Shown here: positions 16,380-24,804 of the stretch, one piece after another
Numbering within the stretch: position 1 is the first letter of the stretch
How the letters are laid out: each line of letters opens with the position of its first letter
Assembly: GCA_965249045.1 (NCBI GenBank)
Contig: OZ252213.1
Location: forward strand, 1-64,000
DNA from: Nemesobacter sp965249045
GTDB taxonomy: Bacteria; Desulfobacterota_D; UBA1144; Nemesobacterales; Nemesobacteraceae
Direction of reading: 5' to 3'
DNA: 64,000 nucleotides
Notes under the pieces: generated by a model
What the model was told of the DNA's origin: nothing
What the model saw: only the letters and a program-made list of their open reading frames with translations
The model's database searches: none
Program-made: the position numbers and the translations under genes

Positions 16380-17895
16380 AAATCTGGTGTTCAGAGTGAT
16401 TTGAAAAAAAGCGGCGTATCCGGTTGATTTGTTGTTTGAGTTCAAAAAAACAACCAATAGGAGGATACGCCACTATGGGCAAGAAGGATAAAGTTTTTGA
16501 CCTCAAAGGTCAAAAAGAGACAATCGATTCATTGAACGGACTGTTCAGCAAATTTGTCCACTCAGAAAGACGGAGAGCGGTTGCCGAAGAATTGAAGCTT
16601 GACGGACACATGGGAAACGGGCTTCAAGGCCCCGGGGCGGTTGCTGACCCCCTCAGCGAGATGTTGAGAGAGGGCGCCCGGTTTCTTCTCGGCACAGCCG
16701 TGCGGTGCGAGCTCGAAGAGTTCCTCAAGCAATACGAGGATCGTCTTCTGGACAATGGGAGAGTCGCGGTTGTGCGCAACGGATACCTGCCCGAGCGGGA
16801 GATACAGACCGGCATTGGTCCCGTGAAGGTACGAGTTCCCAAGGTGAGGTCCAAGGACGGGGAACCCGTCACTTTCCACTCGGTATTGGTGCCTCCCTAT
16901 GTGCGCAAGGCCGCGACGCTTGAGGCGGCTTTGCCTTGGCTGTATCTGAAGGGAGTATCCACCGGGGAGATGGGGCCTGCGCTAGAGGCGCTGATCGGGC
17001 CTGAGGCCAGGGGGCTTTCGCAAAGCACGGTGTCGCGGCTCAAAAAACAGTGGGCCGAGCAATACGGTACCTGGAGGACCGGGGATTTGAGCGAGGGTCG
17101 CTGGGTGTATATATGGGTAGACGGCATATACAGCAACATACGAGGAGATAACCCTCGGTTGTGCGTGCTGGTGGTCATAGGGGTAAACGAACGTGGGGAG
17201 AAGCACTTCCTGGCTATCGAAGACGGTGTGCGAGAATCAAAGCAGAGCTGGCGTGAGGTATTGGTGAATCTCAAAGGGCGTGGGATGAAGGAAGCCCCGA
17301 AGCTTGCTGTTGGAGATGGAGCGCTTGGGTTTTGGCCCGCTCTTGAAGAGGTTTACGGAGAAACCCGTCAGCAGCGCTGCTGGGTGCACAAAACAATGAA
17401 CGTACTCAACTACCTGCCCAAGTCCTCCCAGCCGAAGGCCAGGAGGCAGCTGCATGATATCTGGCAGGCGGAGACAAAGGAAGACGCGGAGAGGGCCTTT
17501 GATCTGTTCTTGAAGACATATGAAGACAAGTACCCGAGAGCGGCACAGTGCCTTGTGAAGGACAGGGAGGAGTTGCTGGCGTTTTACGACTTTCCCGCCA
17601 ACCACTGGCGGAGCATTCGGACAACGAACCCGATTGAGTCGGCCTTCGGCACAATACGGCATCGGACCAGACGCTGCAAAGGCTGTCTGAGTTCCGAGGG
17701 CATGTTGCACATGATATTCAAGCTGGGAATGTGCGCGGAGAAGAACTGGCGCAAAATTAACGGGTTTGATTTCCTGGCGAAAGTGATAACGGGAGTGAAG
17801 TTCAGAGATGGGATCGAAGAGACAACAGAGAAAACAGCGGAGGTGACGACAGACGATCAGGTCGCCGCTTGATCATGTCCTTGAACACCAGATTT
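16380..17895 (+). mobile_element. IS256-family insertion sequence
   Basis: Bounded by a perfect 14 bp terminal inverted repeat: AAATCTGGTGTTCA at 16380-16393 and its complement at 17882-17895. Weaker matching continues inward, with AAGCGGCG-like sequence on both sides. It contains one full-length transposase gene. No 8-9 bp target duplication is visible (left flank TTATAACT, right flank GCATATAT), so the insertion is old, rearranged, or the ends are slightly different. The right end lies 12 bp before the rsmD start. Confidence 0.85.
16475..17872 (+). CDS. IS256-family DDE transposase
   Basis: A 465-residue Mutator/IS256-type transposase. It has IGPVKVRVPKVR in the N-terminal DNA-binding region, then the catalytic triad in WVDGIYSN (first Asp), AVGDGALGFW (second Asp) and NPIESAFGTIRHRT (Glu). 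The frame is intact with no internal stops, so it may be active. The start at 16475 is preceded by GGAGG ten bases upstream; an earlier in-frame ATG at 16424 lacks a ribosome site and runs through the IS leader. Confidence 0.95.
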   Translation: MGKKDKVFDLKGQKETIDSLNGLFSKFVHSERRRAVAEELKLDGHMGNGLQGPGAVADPLSEMLREGARFLLGTAVRCELEEFLKQYEDRLLDNGRVAVVRNGYLPEREIQTGIGPVKVRVPKVRSKDGEPVTFHSVLVPPYVRKAATLEAALPWLYLKGVSTGEMGPALEALIGPEARGLSQSTVSRLKKQWAEQYGTWRTGDLSEGRWVYIWVDGIYSNIRGDNPRLCVLVVIGVNERGEKHFLAIEDGVRESKQSWREVLVNLKGRGMKEAPKLAVGDGALGFWPALEEVYGETRQQRCWVHKTMNVLNYLPKSSQPKARRQLHDIWQAETKEDAERAFDLFLKTYEDKYPRAAQCLVKDREELLAFYDFPANHWRSIRTTNPIESAFGTIRHRTRRCKGCLSSEGMLHMIFKLGMCAEKNWRKINGFDFLAKVITGVKFRDGIEETTEKTAEVTTDDQVAA

Positions 17896-17907
17896 GCATA
17901 TATCTCC

Positions 17908-18456
17908 ATGCGCGTACTTACAGGACAATCCAAGGGAAAAAGACTGAAGGTTCCGCGGGGGAAATCGCTTAGACCTACTGCGGCCAGAATAAAAAAGTCC
18001 ATTTTCGACATACTGGGTCCCGAAGTACAGCAGACAAGGGTGCTTGACCTGTTCTCGGGCTCGGGAAATCTGGGAATCGAGGCTTTAAGCCTAGGCGCCG
18101 AGTCCTGCGTGTTCGTTGAGAAAAACCCCGCCACGGCTGGGATAATTGCCCAGAACCTGCGTTCCTGCGGGTACACTGAACAATCAAGGGTACTCAATTT
18201 TGATTTCAGAAAAGCATTGAGTATGTTAAGTGCGGAAAATCGTGGGTTCGATCTTGTCTTCATTGATCCCCCATATGAGTTTTACGAAAAAACCGAACCG
18301 CACGCGCTTGCACGCGAGATACGAAGCGTCGTCGGGGAGAAAGGAATCATGATCATTGAACATCCGTCCGGAGACGTCATGAAATCTGAAGGATTTGACG
18401 TGAGGACCAGAAAATACGGAGGCACCTCCGTAAGTTTTCTAAGGAGGCTAGATTGA
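17908..18456 (+). CDS. rsmD: 16S rRNA (guanine-966-N2)-methyltransferase
   Basis: RsmD methylates G966 of 16S rRNA. It shows the typical N-terminus MRVLTGQSKGKRL, SAM motif LDLFSGSGNLGIEAL and the N-methylating motif DPPYEFY; 182 residues. The in-frame region upstream to 17869 lies in the IS256 end and would add a non-native leader, so ATG 17908 is chosen. No clear ribosome site precedes it, because the IS terminus sits 12 bp upstream and has replaced the native leader. It overlaps coaD by 4 bp (TTGA), the usual rsmD-coaD pairing. Confidence 0.92.
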   Translation: MRVLTGQSKGKRLKVPRGKSLRPTAARIKKSIFDILGPEVQQTRVLDLFSGSGNLGIEALSLGAESCVFVEKNPATAGIIAQNLRSCGYTEQSRVLNFDFRKALSMLSAENRGFDLVFIDPPYEFYEKTEPHALAREIRSVVGEKGIMIIEHPSGDVMKSEGFDVRTRKYGGTSVSFLRRLD

Positions 18457-18956
18457 ACGGCAAAACGGTAATCTATCCGGGTTCCTTTGACCCTTTCACG
18501 AACGGGCACCTGAACATAATCGCCCGGGCTGCGGGCATCTTCGAGAAAATCATAATCTCGGTTGGACACAACACTTCTAAGGAAACGACGCTTTCAACCG
18601 AAGAAAGAGTGTCTCTCATCGCCGAGGTGACCAAGGATTACCCCAACGTTGAGGTTGAAAGCTTCGACGGACTGCTGGTCGACTACATAAGAAAGAAGGA
18701 AACCAATACCATATTGCGCGGAATGAGATGCCATTCTGACTTTGAATACGAACTTCAGATGGCCACCGCAAACAAGCTTATGAACAAAGAGGTGGAGACG
18801 TTGTTTATGGTGACCGAAAGCCAGTTCTCTCACATAAGCTCATCTCTCATAAAGGAAATAATTTCCCTGGGAGGTTCAGCAGAGGGTTTCGTGCCGGCGG
18901 TGATTGAGGAAAAACTAATCGAGAAACTCCGCCCGGCAGAAAAGCGGAGGAAATGA
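18453..18956 (+). CDS. coaD: Phosphopantetheine adenylyltransferase
   Basis: Penultimate step of coenzyme A synthesis: ATP plus 4'-phosphopantetheine gives dephospho-CoA. It has YPGSFDPFTNGHLNI with the nucleotidyltransferase (T/H)xGH motif, the RGMRCHSDFEYE substrate region and the ISSSLIKE motif; 167 residues, full length. It begins at a TTG that overlaps the rsmD stop, with a strong AAGGAGG five bases upstream. Confidence 0.95.
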   Translation: MNGKTVIYPGSFDPFTNGHLNIIARAAGIFEKIIISVGHNTSKETTLSTEERVSLIAEVTKDYPNVEVESFDGLLVDYIRKKETNTILRGMRCHSDFEYELQMATANKLMNKEVETLFMVTESQFSHISSSLIKEIISLGGSAEGFVPAVIEEKLIEKLRPAEKRRK

Positions 18957-18960
18957 TAGA

Positions 18961-20154
18961 ATGAGACTTTCAGAAAGGGTCAGCAACCTAAAACCGTCAG
19001 CCACGCTTACGATAACGGCAAAAGCGAAGTCTCTTCGCGCTCAGGGAGTCGATATCATAGGGTTCGGAGCCGGAGAACCCGACTTCGACACTCCCGAGCA
19101 CGTGAAAAAAGAGGGCGTAGCCGCGATTAAAAGCGGCTTTACGAAATATACCGCCGTGGGTGGAATCGATGAACTCAAAGACGCGATAGCGGCGTCTTTG
19201 AAAAAAGATCACGGCATTGAGTACTCAAGGGATGAAATACTGGTTTCCTGCGGAGCGAAACACTCGACATACAACATTACTCAGGCGCTTTTCGAACCTG
19301 GAGACGAAGTCATAATTCCCGCCCCCTACTGGGTTTCCTATCCCGAACAAGTGGCACTAACAGGCGCAACCCCGGTAATCATAGACACAGACGAGCAAGG
19401 ACTTTTCAAGATCACCCCGAAGCAGCTTGAAGCGGAAATAAATGAACGGACACGCGCCCTTATTCTCAACTATCCTTCAAATCCCACGGGAACCACGTAT
19501 TCGCGGGGGGAGCTTGAGGAAATAGTCAAAGTCGCCCTTGATGCCGGTCTGATCATAATCTCAGATGAGATATACGAAAAAATAATCTATGGAGAAACTG
19601 AGCACGTATCAGTTTGCTCTCTTGGCGACAAAGCGAAAAAATCTACCATCCTCGTAAACGGAGTATCTAAATCCTACTCAATGACCGGGTGGCGTATAGG
19701 ATACGCGGCGGGAGATAAACGAGTGATAAGCGCGATGGCGAAGCTTCAGGGCCAGTCAACCTCAAACCCTTCGTCGATCTCGCAGATGGCCGCCATTGAG
19801 GCGCTTTGCGGACCGCAGGATCTGCTTAACAAAAGGGCAGGGGAATTTGAGAGAAGGAAAAATTTCATAGTAAGAAGGCTAAATGAAATCCCGGGATTTA
19901 CGTGCTTTGACCCCATGGGAGCGTTCTACGTGTTTCCGAGCATAAGTGGTTTCGTTGGAAAAATATACGGAGACAAGAAGATTGACGGATCTGTTTCCTT
20001 TACCGAATTCTTGCTTGAAGAAGCGAAAGTGGCCGTCGTGCCGGGTATAGCCTTTGGAAAGGAAAACCATCTCAGGATATCTTACGCGACATCCATGGAG
20101 AACATAGAAGAGGGCCTGAACAGAGTCGAAGAGGCGGTAAAAACCCTGCTCTGA
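18961..20154 (+). CDS. Aspartate aminotransferase, class I (Ib type)
   Basis: PLP-dependent transaminase of 397 residues interconverting aspartate and oxaloacetate with glutamate and 2-oxoglutarate. It has GAGEPDFDTPEHV, NYPSNPTGTTYS, SDEIYEKI and the intact Schiff-base motif SKSYSMTGWRIGY with its catalytic Lys. This is the orthodox paralogue against which the Lys-to-His protein at 2.8-4.2 kb can be compared. It begins 4 bp after coaD and is co-transcribed with rsmD-coaD. Confidence 0.93.
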   Translation: MRLSERVSNLKPSATLTITAKAKSLRAQGVDIIGFGAGEPDFDTPEHVKKEGVAAIKSGFTKYTAVGGIDELKDAIAASLKKDHGIEYSRDEILVSCGAKHSTYNITQALFEPGDEVIIPAPYWVSYPEQVALTGATPVIIDTDEQGLFKITPKQLEAEINERTRALILNYPSNPTGTTYSRGELEEIVKVALDAGLIIISDEIYEKIIYGETEHVSVCSLGDKAKKSTILVNGVSKSYSMTGWRIGYAAGDKRVISAMAKLQGQSTSNPSSISQMAAIEALCGPQDLLNKRAGEFERRKNFIVRRLNEIPGFTCFDPMGAFYVFPSISGFVGKIYGDKKIDGSVSFTEFLLEEAKVAVVPGIAFGKENHLRISYATSMENIEEGLNRVEEAVKTLL

Positions 20155-20223
20155 TTCCAAACAGAAGGAACCCTTAAAAAAAAGTCGGCAGAATTTCTTA
20201 ACCTTCAGCTTGGGTGATCTCAG

Positions 20224-20244
20224 CCCCCCCCCCCTTTTTTTTTT
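20224..20244. repeat. C11-T10 homopolymer tract
   Basis: Eleven C (20224-20234) followed by ten T (20235-20244) in the gap between the aminotransferase and the small secreted protein gene, about 26 bp past the stop of the latter. Such tracts slip during replication and sequencing, so their exact length is unreliable. Confidence 0.9.
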
Positions 20245-20270
20245 GTCCGCTTTAAAGGCAAACCGTTTGT

Positions 20271-20630
20271 TCATCGACTGCCCTTCCCCATCCTGCCATT
20301 CACCACGCCACCCCAGTAGCATGTCCGAACGTATCCCTTTCCGATACACCTCTCGCCGGTGCCAAAGTTATAATAATATCCCGTTGCGCTATCGTAAGAC
20401 CAAGGACTGTAATCGGTATTGTAACCTCTCATATCTCCGTCCGGTTCAATAGTTGCATTCCAGTACTTTCCTGTCCTCGTATCAAAGCCATGAAAGTTCG
20501 TATTACCTTTAGAATCGGTATTCCAATAGTAGCTGTCTCCAGAAAACCAGTCGTGGCCTGCCCCGCTTTGGGCATAAGCAGGAAAAGAAAATGCGGTCAG
20601 CGACATCAGCAATAACAGCAAGAACTTCAT
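20271..20630 (-). CDS. Small secreted Tyr/Gly/Asn-rich protein
   Basis: A 119-residue protein with a clear Sec signal peptide (KFLLLLLMSLTAFSF, cleavage near AYAQ) and a mature part rich in Tyr, Trp, Gly, Asn and Asp. There are loosely repeated segments: DSYYWNTDSKGNTNFHGFD, TGKYWNATIEPDGDMRGYN and TGYYYNFGTGERC. Two cysteines (CIGKGYVRTC) probably form a disulfide. Similar short aromatic repeats occur in periplasmic proteins of unknown function. It is convergent with the aminotransferase gene, and I assign no function. Confidence 0.7.
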   Translation of the reverse strand: MKFLLLLLMSLTAFSFPAYAQSGAGHDWFSGDSYYWNTDSKGNTNFHGFDTRTGKYWNATIEPDGDMRGYNTDYSPWSYDSATGYYYNFGTGERCIGKGYVRTCYWGGVVNGRMGKGSR

Positions 20631-20802
20631 TCTGCTAAAATAACAGGTTTTGAGCGTGCCCGCAAAAATCCACCCGACAATGAAAAACCAACCCCTATAA
20701 ATAAGCTCCCGAACTACTTTCAGCGGTTTTCCAGAGCATTGTTTAGCGGAAACCAGGATTTACGACCAGTTGTTTTTGAAACTCTTGCCGCATAGACGTT
20801 GT

Positions 20803-20837
20803 GATTATCCCTAAGCTTGTCTTTGTGAGGGATAATC
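20803..20837. repeat. Perfect 10 bp inverted repeat with 15-nt loop
   Basis: GATTATCCCT (20803-20812) and AGGGATAATC (20828-20837) would form a 10 bp stem around a 15-base loop. A short T-rich stretch follows at about 20846. It could be a weak terminator, the end of a small mobile remnant, or a structured RNA element. Confidence 0.6.
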
Positions 20838-21142
20838 TGTACCATTTTTATGTTGAGGTGAGGGGGTATGGGCAGGGAACTCTGTCAACTTTTATAGTTT
20901 AAGAGTTCATTTTGCCCAATTTGAAAGATGACTTTGCCACATTCCCATCTCTCGTAATCCCCCGTCGTTATTGAGTATTTCCGGTGAAATCGAGCTGACC
21001 GAGGCCCAAAATGCGGTTAGCGATTTTCAAGCGGTCGTGATATTAAATTGCCCGGAAAATCAGAGGAAACCCCCGAAAAAATACAATAATAGCAAGGGAT
21101 TAAGCAAAAATAACACGAGCGCTATATAATCGCTAGTTTTGT

Positions 21143-21280
21143 TTTAAAGGGACATCTTCCGTGTTTGGGTTGAAAAGGGACAGACACACAAAAAAGGCAA
21201 GCAATGCAAGGAGTTATAAAGGGACACAAAAACTATCAAGAACTCCTCAAGTCGGTTTTGAAAGGTTTTAAAGAGACATT
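21143..21280 (+). repeat. Four spaced AAAGGGACA-like repeats
   Basis: TTTAAAGGGACAT at 21143, AAAAGGGACAGACAC at 21173, TAAAGGGACACA at 21216 and TTTTAAAGAGACATT at 21266, all in the same orientation and spaced about 30-50 bp. The core A3-4GGGACA is conserved except for one G-to-A in the last copy. Confidence 0.6.
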
Positions 21281-21367
21281 CTAGGTAGTTTTCAAAAATT
21301 AAGCTGGTTACTTAGTTTTCTTTTCGGGTAACCGTGTTAGAATGGTCGGCGATAGAGGTGTAGGATT

Positions 21368-21763
21368 ATGAAGATTGAGATATTAGCTGGGGACTGGAAG
21401 CTTGCGGCTGTCAATGAAGGGGTGTTGAGGATGGTAGATTCAGGGGGGAAAGTAAAGCGGTTTACGGAAATAAAAAGCTTGGAAGTTGCAACAGAGGAAG
21501 CCAAGCGGGAATGGAAAAAGAAGATAGGTTGGGGAATTGGTGTTGGCTTGGTAACGTTCGGAGTTGGGGGGCTTGTAACGGCGTTGCTAGTTGGTAATAA
21601 AAAGTTTGTGGAATTCTTTTGTGAGTTACCCGATGGCAAGGGGGAATTTATGGGGAAAACAGAGCGGAAAGGGTATCTGGAGCTAATGGAACTTTACCCC
21701 GAAACTGCAGGGAGCTCCGCGACAACTGCCGGCAAGGGGAAAAAGCCGGTTTGGGAAAAATAA
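21368..21763 (+). CDS. Hypothetical protein with one hydrophobic segment
   Basis: A 131-residue protein that I do not recognise. Residues 1-55 are a mixed beta/charged segment (KIEILAGDWKLAAVNEG, then Lys/Glu-rich). Residues 57-78 form a Gly-rich hydrophobic stretch (GWGIGVGLVTFGVGGLVTALL), followed by a short beta-rich part and a Lys-rich tail. The composition suggests a small membrane-associated or PH-like protein. The ATG has a GAGGTGTAGG stretch just upstream. It stands alone downstream of the repeat-rich spacer and may be horizontally acquired. Confidence 0.6.
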   Translation: MKIEILAGDWKLAAVNEGVLRMVDSGGKVKRFTEIKSLEVATEEAKREWKKKIGWGIGVGLVTFGVGGLVTALLVGNKKFVEFFCELPDGKGEFMGKTERKGYLELMELYPETAGSSATTAGKGKKPVWEK

Positions 21764-21777
21764 AAGAGGCAGAGACC

Positions 21778-21918
21778 TTACGACAATAGCTCGACAATAA
21801 TTAGCGCGAGAGCAATAGGACCTGCAATATACCACTTCATCATCTCTATGCTCTTTTTCATGCCTGCCACATTGTAAGTGAGAGAACGAAGACTCTCTGT
21901 GAGGTCGGATATTGACAT
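21778..21918 (-). CDS. Possible 46-residue single-helix membrane protein
   Basis: A small open frame with an amphipathic N-terminal half (SISDLTESLRSLTYNVAGM, then KKSIEMMK) and one C-terminal transmembrane helix (WYIAGPIALALIIVELL). GGGAGG lies immediately upstream but unusually close to the ATG, and a GTG just before it is an alternative start. The charge and hydrophobicity pattern is protein-like. No homologue is recognised. Confidence 0.35.
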   Translation of the reverse strand: MSISDLTESLRSLTYNVAGMKKSIEMMKWYIAGPIALALIIVELLS

Positions 21919-22024
21919 CACCTCCCTGTCAAGCACGGCTTCTATATCTTCCCCGTCGAGCGAAGTCTTCCCCTGATATGGGCCGGAATAGATTTTTTGT
22001 ACAACTTTCCTTTATAATTTCCCA

Positions 22025-23143
22025 ATGAAGTCTTTTAAGATCGGCCTTTCCGCAACGCTTTCCGGACGCCACGCTGTTCAGGGCAAAGAAAGCCTTAAAG
22101 GAATAAAGCTTTTTACCGAGCACCTGCGTGAACGGGGCGGAATAAAAACGCCGGATGGAAAGCTCTTGCTGCCGGAACTTGTCTTCTACGACGACGCGAG
22201 TGTTCCGGAGAAAACAAGGGAAAACACCCTTCGCTTAATAGAAAAAGACAGGGTAGACATACTGCTCGGACCATACTCAAGCAGCCTCACGCTTGCCTGC
22301 GTTGAGACCGCCGAAAAAGCTCAAAGAGTAGTGTGGAACTACGGCGGATCACTTGACGACATTCCCGCCCGCGCCCGAGGGAAGACGGTAAACGCCATAA
22401 CCGAGGCATCTTCCTACTTCCAGGCTGTGGTAGACATGATCCATAGCTGCTATGCCGAGACGGCCGAAATCGCCGTTTTGCGCCTCGAGGAAAGCCGGTT
22501 TTCTCAGACAGTGAGCGAAGGAGCAATGCTTCGCGCCGAAGAATTGGGGATGTCGGCGGCCGTTTATGACTTTCCCTCCGCCACAGAAGATTTCTCCTTT
22601 ATACTAGCCCGCGCAAAAAACCGGGGCGCTTGCTGCGTACTTTGCTGCGGGGGAATGGAAGACGATATAAATCTCGCCATATGGATATCGAAAAACTCCG
22701 CTCACGGATTCGGGGTAGTGGCAACGCTTGCGGCCGCTGTAAACGAGTTTGTAAAACGTCTCGGGCGGGAGGCCGACGGTTTTGTCTCGACAAGCCAATG
22801 GGAACCGACGCTTTCTGTATCCGTGGATTTCGGTCCGAGTCCAAAGGAATTTTCAGACAAGTTCGCCAGCGCCTACGGGTACGTTCCCGACTACACCGCC
22901 GCACAGTCATACAACATGGGGCTTATAATCGAAAAGCTGATCGAGAAGACAGGGGGCACAGACGAACAGGCGCTTCTTCGCGAAGCCCTGCGCTCTGAGT
23001 TTACGACTTTTTACGGAGGTTTCCGTATCGATCCCGGCACCCTCCGCCAGACAGGACACCGGATGTTGGTAACCCAGTGGCAAGGCGGGGAGAAAAAAAT
23101 AGTTTTTCCGCAAGAGTATTCGAATTCCCGACTGATAGCCTGA
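22025..23143 (+). CDS. Periplasmic-binding-protein-like (Leu/Ile/Val family) without signal peptide
   Basis: A 372-residue type I ligand-binding domain of the ABC amino-acid/amide receptor family (Peripla_BP_6). It has KIGLSATLSGRHAVQG at the start, GPYSSSLTLAC, SSYFQAVVDMI and a C-terminal YNMGLIIEKLIEKTGG. Unlike transported receptors, it begins directly at the first beta strand with no Sec or lipoprotein signal. It may therefore be a cytoplasmic sensor of the AmiC type, or the true start may have been lost. No permease or ATPase genes flank it. The ligand is unknown; family ligands are amino acids, amides and urea. Confidence 0.8.
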   Translation: MKSFKIGLSATLSGRHAVQGKESLKGIKLFTEHLRERGGIKTPDGKLLLPELVFYDDASVPEKTRENTLRLIEKDRVDILLGPYSSSLTLACVETAEKAQRVVWNYGGSLDDIPARARGKTVNAITEASSYFQAVVDMIHSCYAETAEIAVLRLEESRFSQTVSEGAMLRAEELGMSAAVYDFPSATEDFSFILARAKNRGACCVLCCGGMEDDINLAIWISKNSAHGFGVVATLAAAVNEFVKRLGREADGFVSTSQWEPTLSVSVDFGPSPKEFSDKFASAYGYVPDYTAAQSYNMGLIIEKLIEKTGGTDEQALLREALRSEFTTFYGGFRIDPGTLRQTGHRMLVTQWQGGEKKIVFPQEYSNSRLIA

Positions 23144-23147
23144 GGGG

Positions 23148-23223
<76 letters not shown>

Positions 23224-23287
23224 GCGCAAAACAGGAGTATAAATCTAGTTTCAAGGCAAGTGTATGTCAAACCCGAAAGAAATTCGG

Positions 23288-23364
<77 letters not shown>

Positions 23365-23502
23365 ACAAAAAACAAGAGTACCTAGTCTATTTCAGGAAAC
23401 ATGACTGTCAAACCCTCCGCGCCGAAACAGCGCTTCCACTGTATTGTGGAACGGATTATGTATAATTCCCTTTTTATGCGTTAAAAGAAAGGAGATTGCC
23501 GG

Positions 23503-24804
23503 ATGAATTCCGTAAATATAGGCCTTATAGGCGCCGGAACCATAGGTTGCGGCGTTTATAAAACGATAAGCGAAAACACAGACATAATAGAAAAAAGAAC
23601 CGGGATAAAGCTCAACATTAAAAAAGTAGCCGACCTCGACATAAAGAGAAAACGCCCGGTCAAAATCCCGAAAAAGCTTTTTACCACCGATGCACGGGAA
23701 CTCATAAACGACGAGAGCATCTCGATAATAATCGAGCTTATAGGCGGAACCACAGCGGCGCGCGAACTGGTTTTGGGTGCGATACGGAGCGGAAAAAACG
23801 TCGTAACCGCGAACAAGGCCCTTTTGGCTCACCACGGGGACGAAATTTTCAGGGAGGCAACCGCAAACGGGGTTCACGTGGCTTTTGAAGCGAGCGTGGG
23901 AGGAGGAATACCGGTAATCAAGGCGACTCATGAGAGCTACGTGGCGAACAACATTCTCTCCATACACGGAATAATGAACGGGACGTGTAACTACATACTT
24001 CACAACATGTCGGAGCAGAAAAAAGGATTCGACGAAATGCTGCAGAGCGCCCAGAAGGAGGGATATGCAGAAGCCGATCCTTCGTTTGACATAGACGGCA
24101 TCGACGCCGCCCACAAACTATCGATCCTGATAATGCTTGCCTACGGATTCTTTCCGAAATTCGACGACATATACGTTGAGGGAATAAGGAATGTCTCCTC
24201 GACCGACATAAACTTCACCGAGCAACTCGGCTACAGAATCAAGCTGCTTGCCATCGCCAAGCTCACCGATGCGGGCATACAGGCGGGAGTTTATCCGGCC
24301 CTTATAAGAAAAAATACTCAGCTTGCTGACGTAAAAGACGCGTTTAACGCAATTCATATAGTGGGAGACAAGGTAGGTCCGACAATGCTCTATGGAATGG
24401 GAGCCGGAATGCTCCCGACCGCAAGCGCCGTCGTGGGCGACCTGGTTTCAATCGCAAAAACTGTCCAAAACGGCTCGCAGCCGGCTCCGCCCATGCTTTA
24501 TTCCGAGGACGCCGGGCACAGGACTATTATTGGCACAGACCGTCTTACGGGGCGCTACTACCTGAGATTTCAGGTTGAAGACAAACCTGGCACTCTCGGA
24601 AAAATAACCACAGTTCTCGGGAAGTGCGGAATAAGCATAGAGTCCATAATACAGCGGACAAGAGAAACAAACGGCGGGGAGGTTCCCATCATAATAATGA
24701 CCCATGAATCGAGTGAAAAAAACCTCCGAAAAGCGCTTGAGAGCATAAAAAAATCCATGACATCCGTCGCCGATGCGATTTTCCTGAGGATTGAAGAGAT
24801 ATGA
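23503..24804 (+). CDS. hom: Homoserine dehydrogenase
   Basis: NAD(P)-dependent reduction of aspartate semialdehyde to homoserine in Thr/Met biosynthesis; 433 residues. It has N-terminal GLIGAGTIGCGVYK for the cofactor, GKNVVTANKALLA, the catalytic region YAEADPSFDIDGIDAAHKLSI, and a C-terminal ACT domain (YYLRFQVEDKPGTLGKITTVL) for feedback control, probably by threonine. ATG with AAAGGAG about eight bases upstream. Its stop overlaps the ntrB start by 4 bp (ATGA), an unusual pairing of amino-acid synthesis with nitrogen sensing. Confidence 0.95.
   Translation: MNSVNIGLIGAGTIGCGVYKTISENTDIIEKRTGIKLNIKKVADLDIKRKRPVKIPKKLFTTDARELINDESISIIIELIGGTTAARELVLGAIRSGKNVVTANKALLAHHGDEIFREATANGVHVAFEASVGGGIPVIKATHESYVANNILSIHGIMNGTCNYILHNMSEQKKGFDEMLQSAQKEGYAEADPSFDIDGIDAAHKLSILIMLAYGFFPKFDDIYVEGIRNVSSTDINFTEQLGYRIKLLAIAKLTDAGIQAGVYPALIRKNTQLADVKDAFNAIHIVGDKVGPTMLYGMGAGMLPTASAVVGDLVSIAKTVQNGSQPAPPMLYSEDAGHRTIIGTDRLTGRYYLRFQVEDKPGTLGKITTVLGKCGISIESIIQRTRETNGGEVPIIIMTHESSEKNLRKALESIKKSMTSVADAIFLRIEEI

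Larger units (their letters stand above)
20631..21367. other. Gene-poor spacer of 737 bp
   Basis: No supportable coding region. It holds a perfect 10 bp inverted repeat (20803-20837), an AGCGCTATATAATCGC stretch around 21118-21133 that could be a -10 element, and four copies of an AAAGGGACA-like repeat (21143-21280). It resembles a worn intergenic or mobile-element remnant. Confidence 0.6.

Noticed and set aside
16372..17903. Target site duplication flanking the IS256 element
   Set aside because: The 8-9 bp flanks on the two sides do not match.
19879..20349. Minus-strand frame crossing the aminotransferase 3' end and the C11-T10 tract
   Set aside because: Overlaps two better genes and has low-complexity Lys/Gly translation from the homopolymer.
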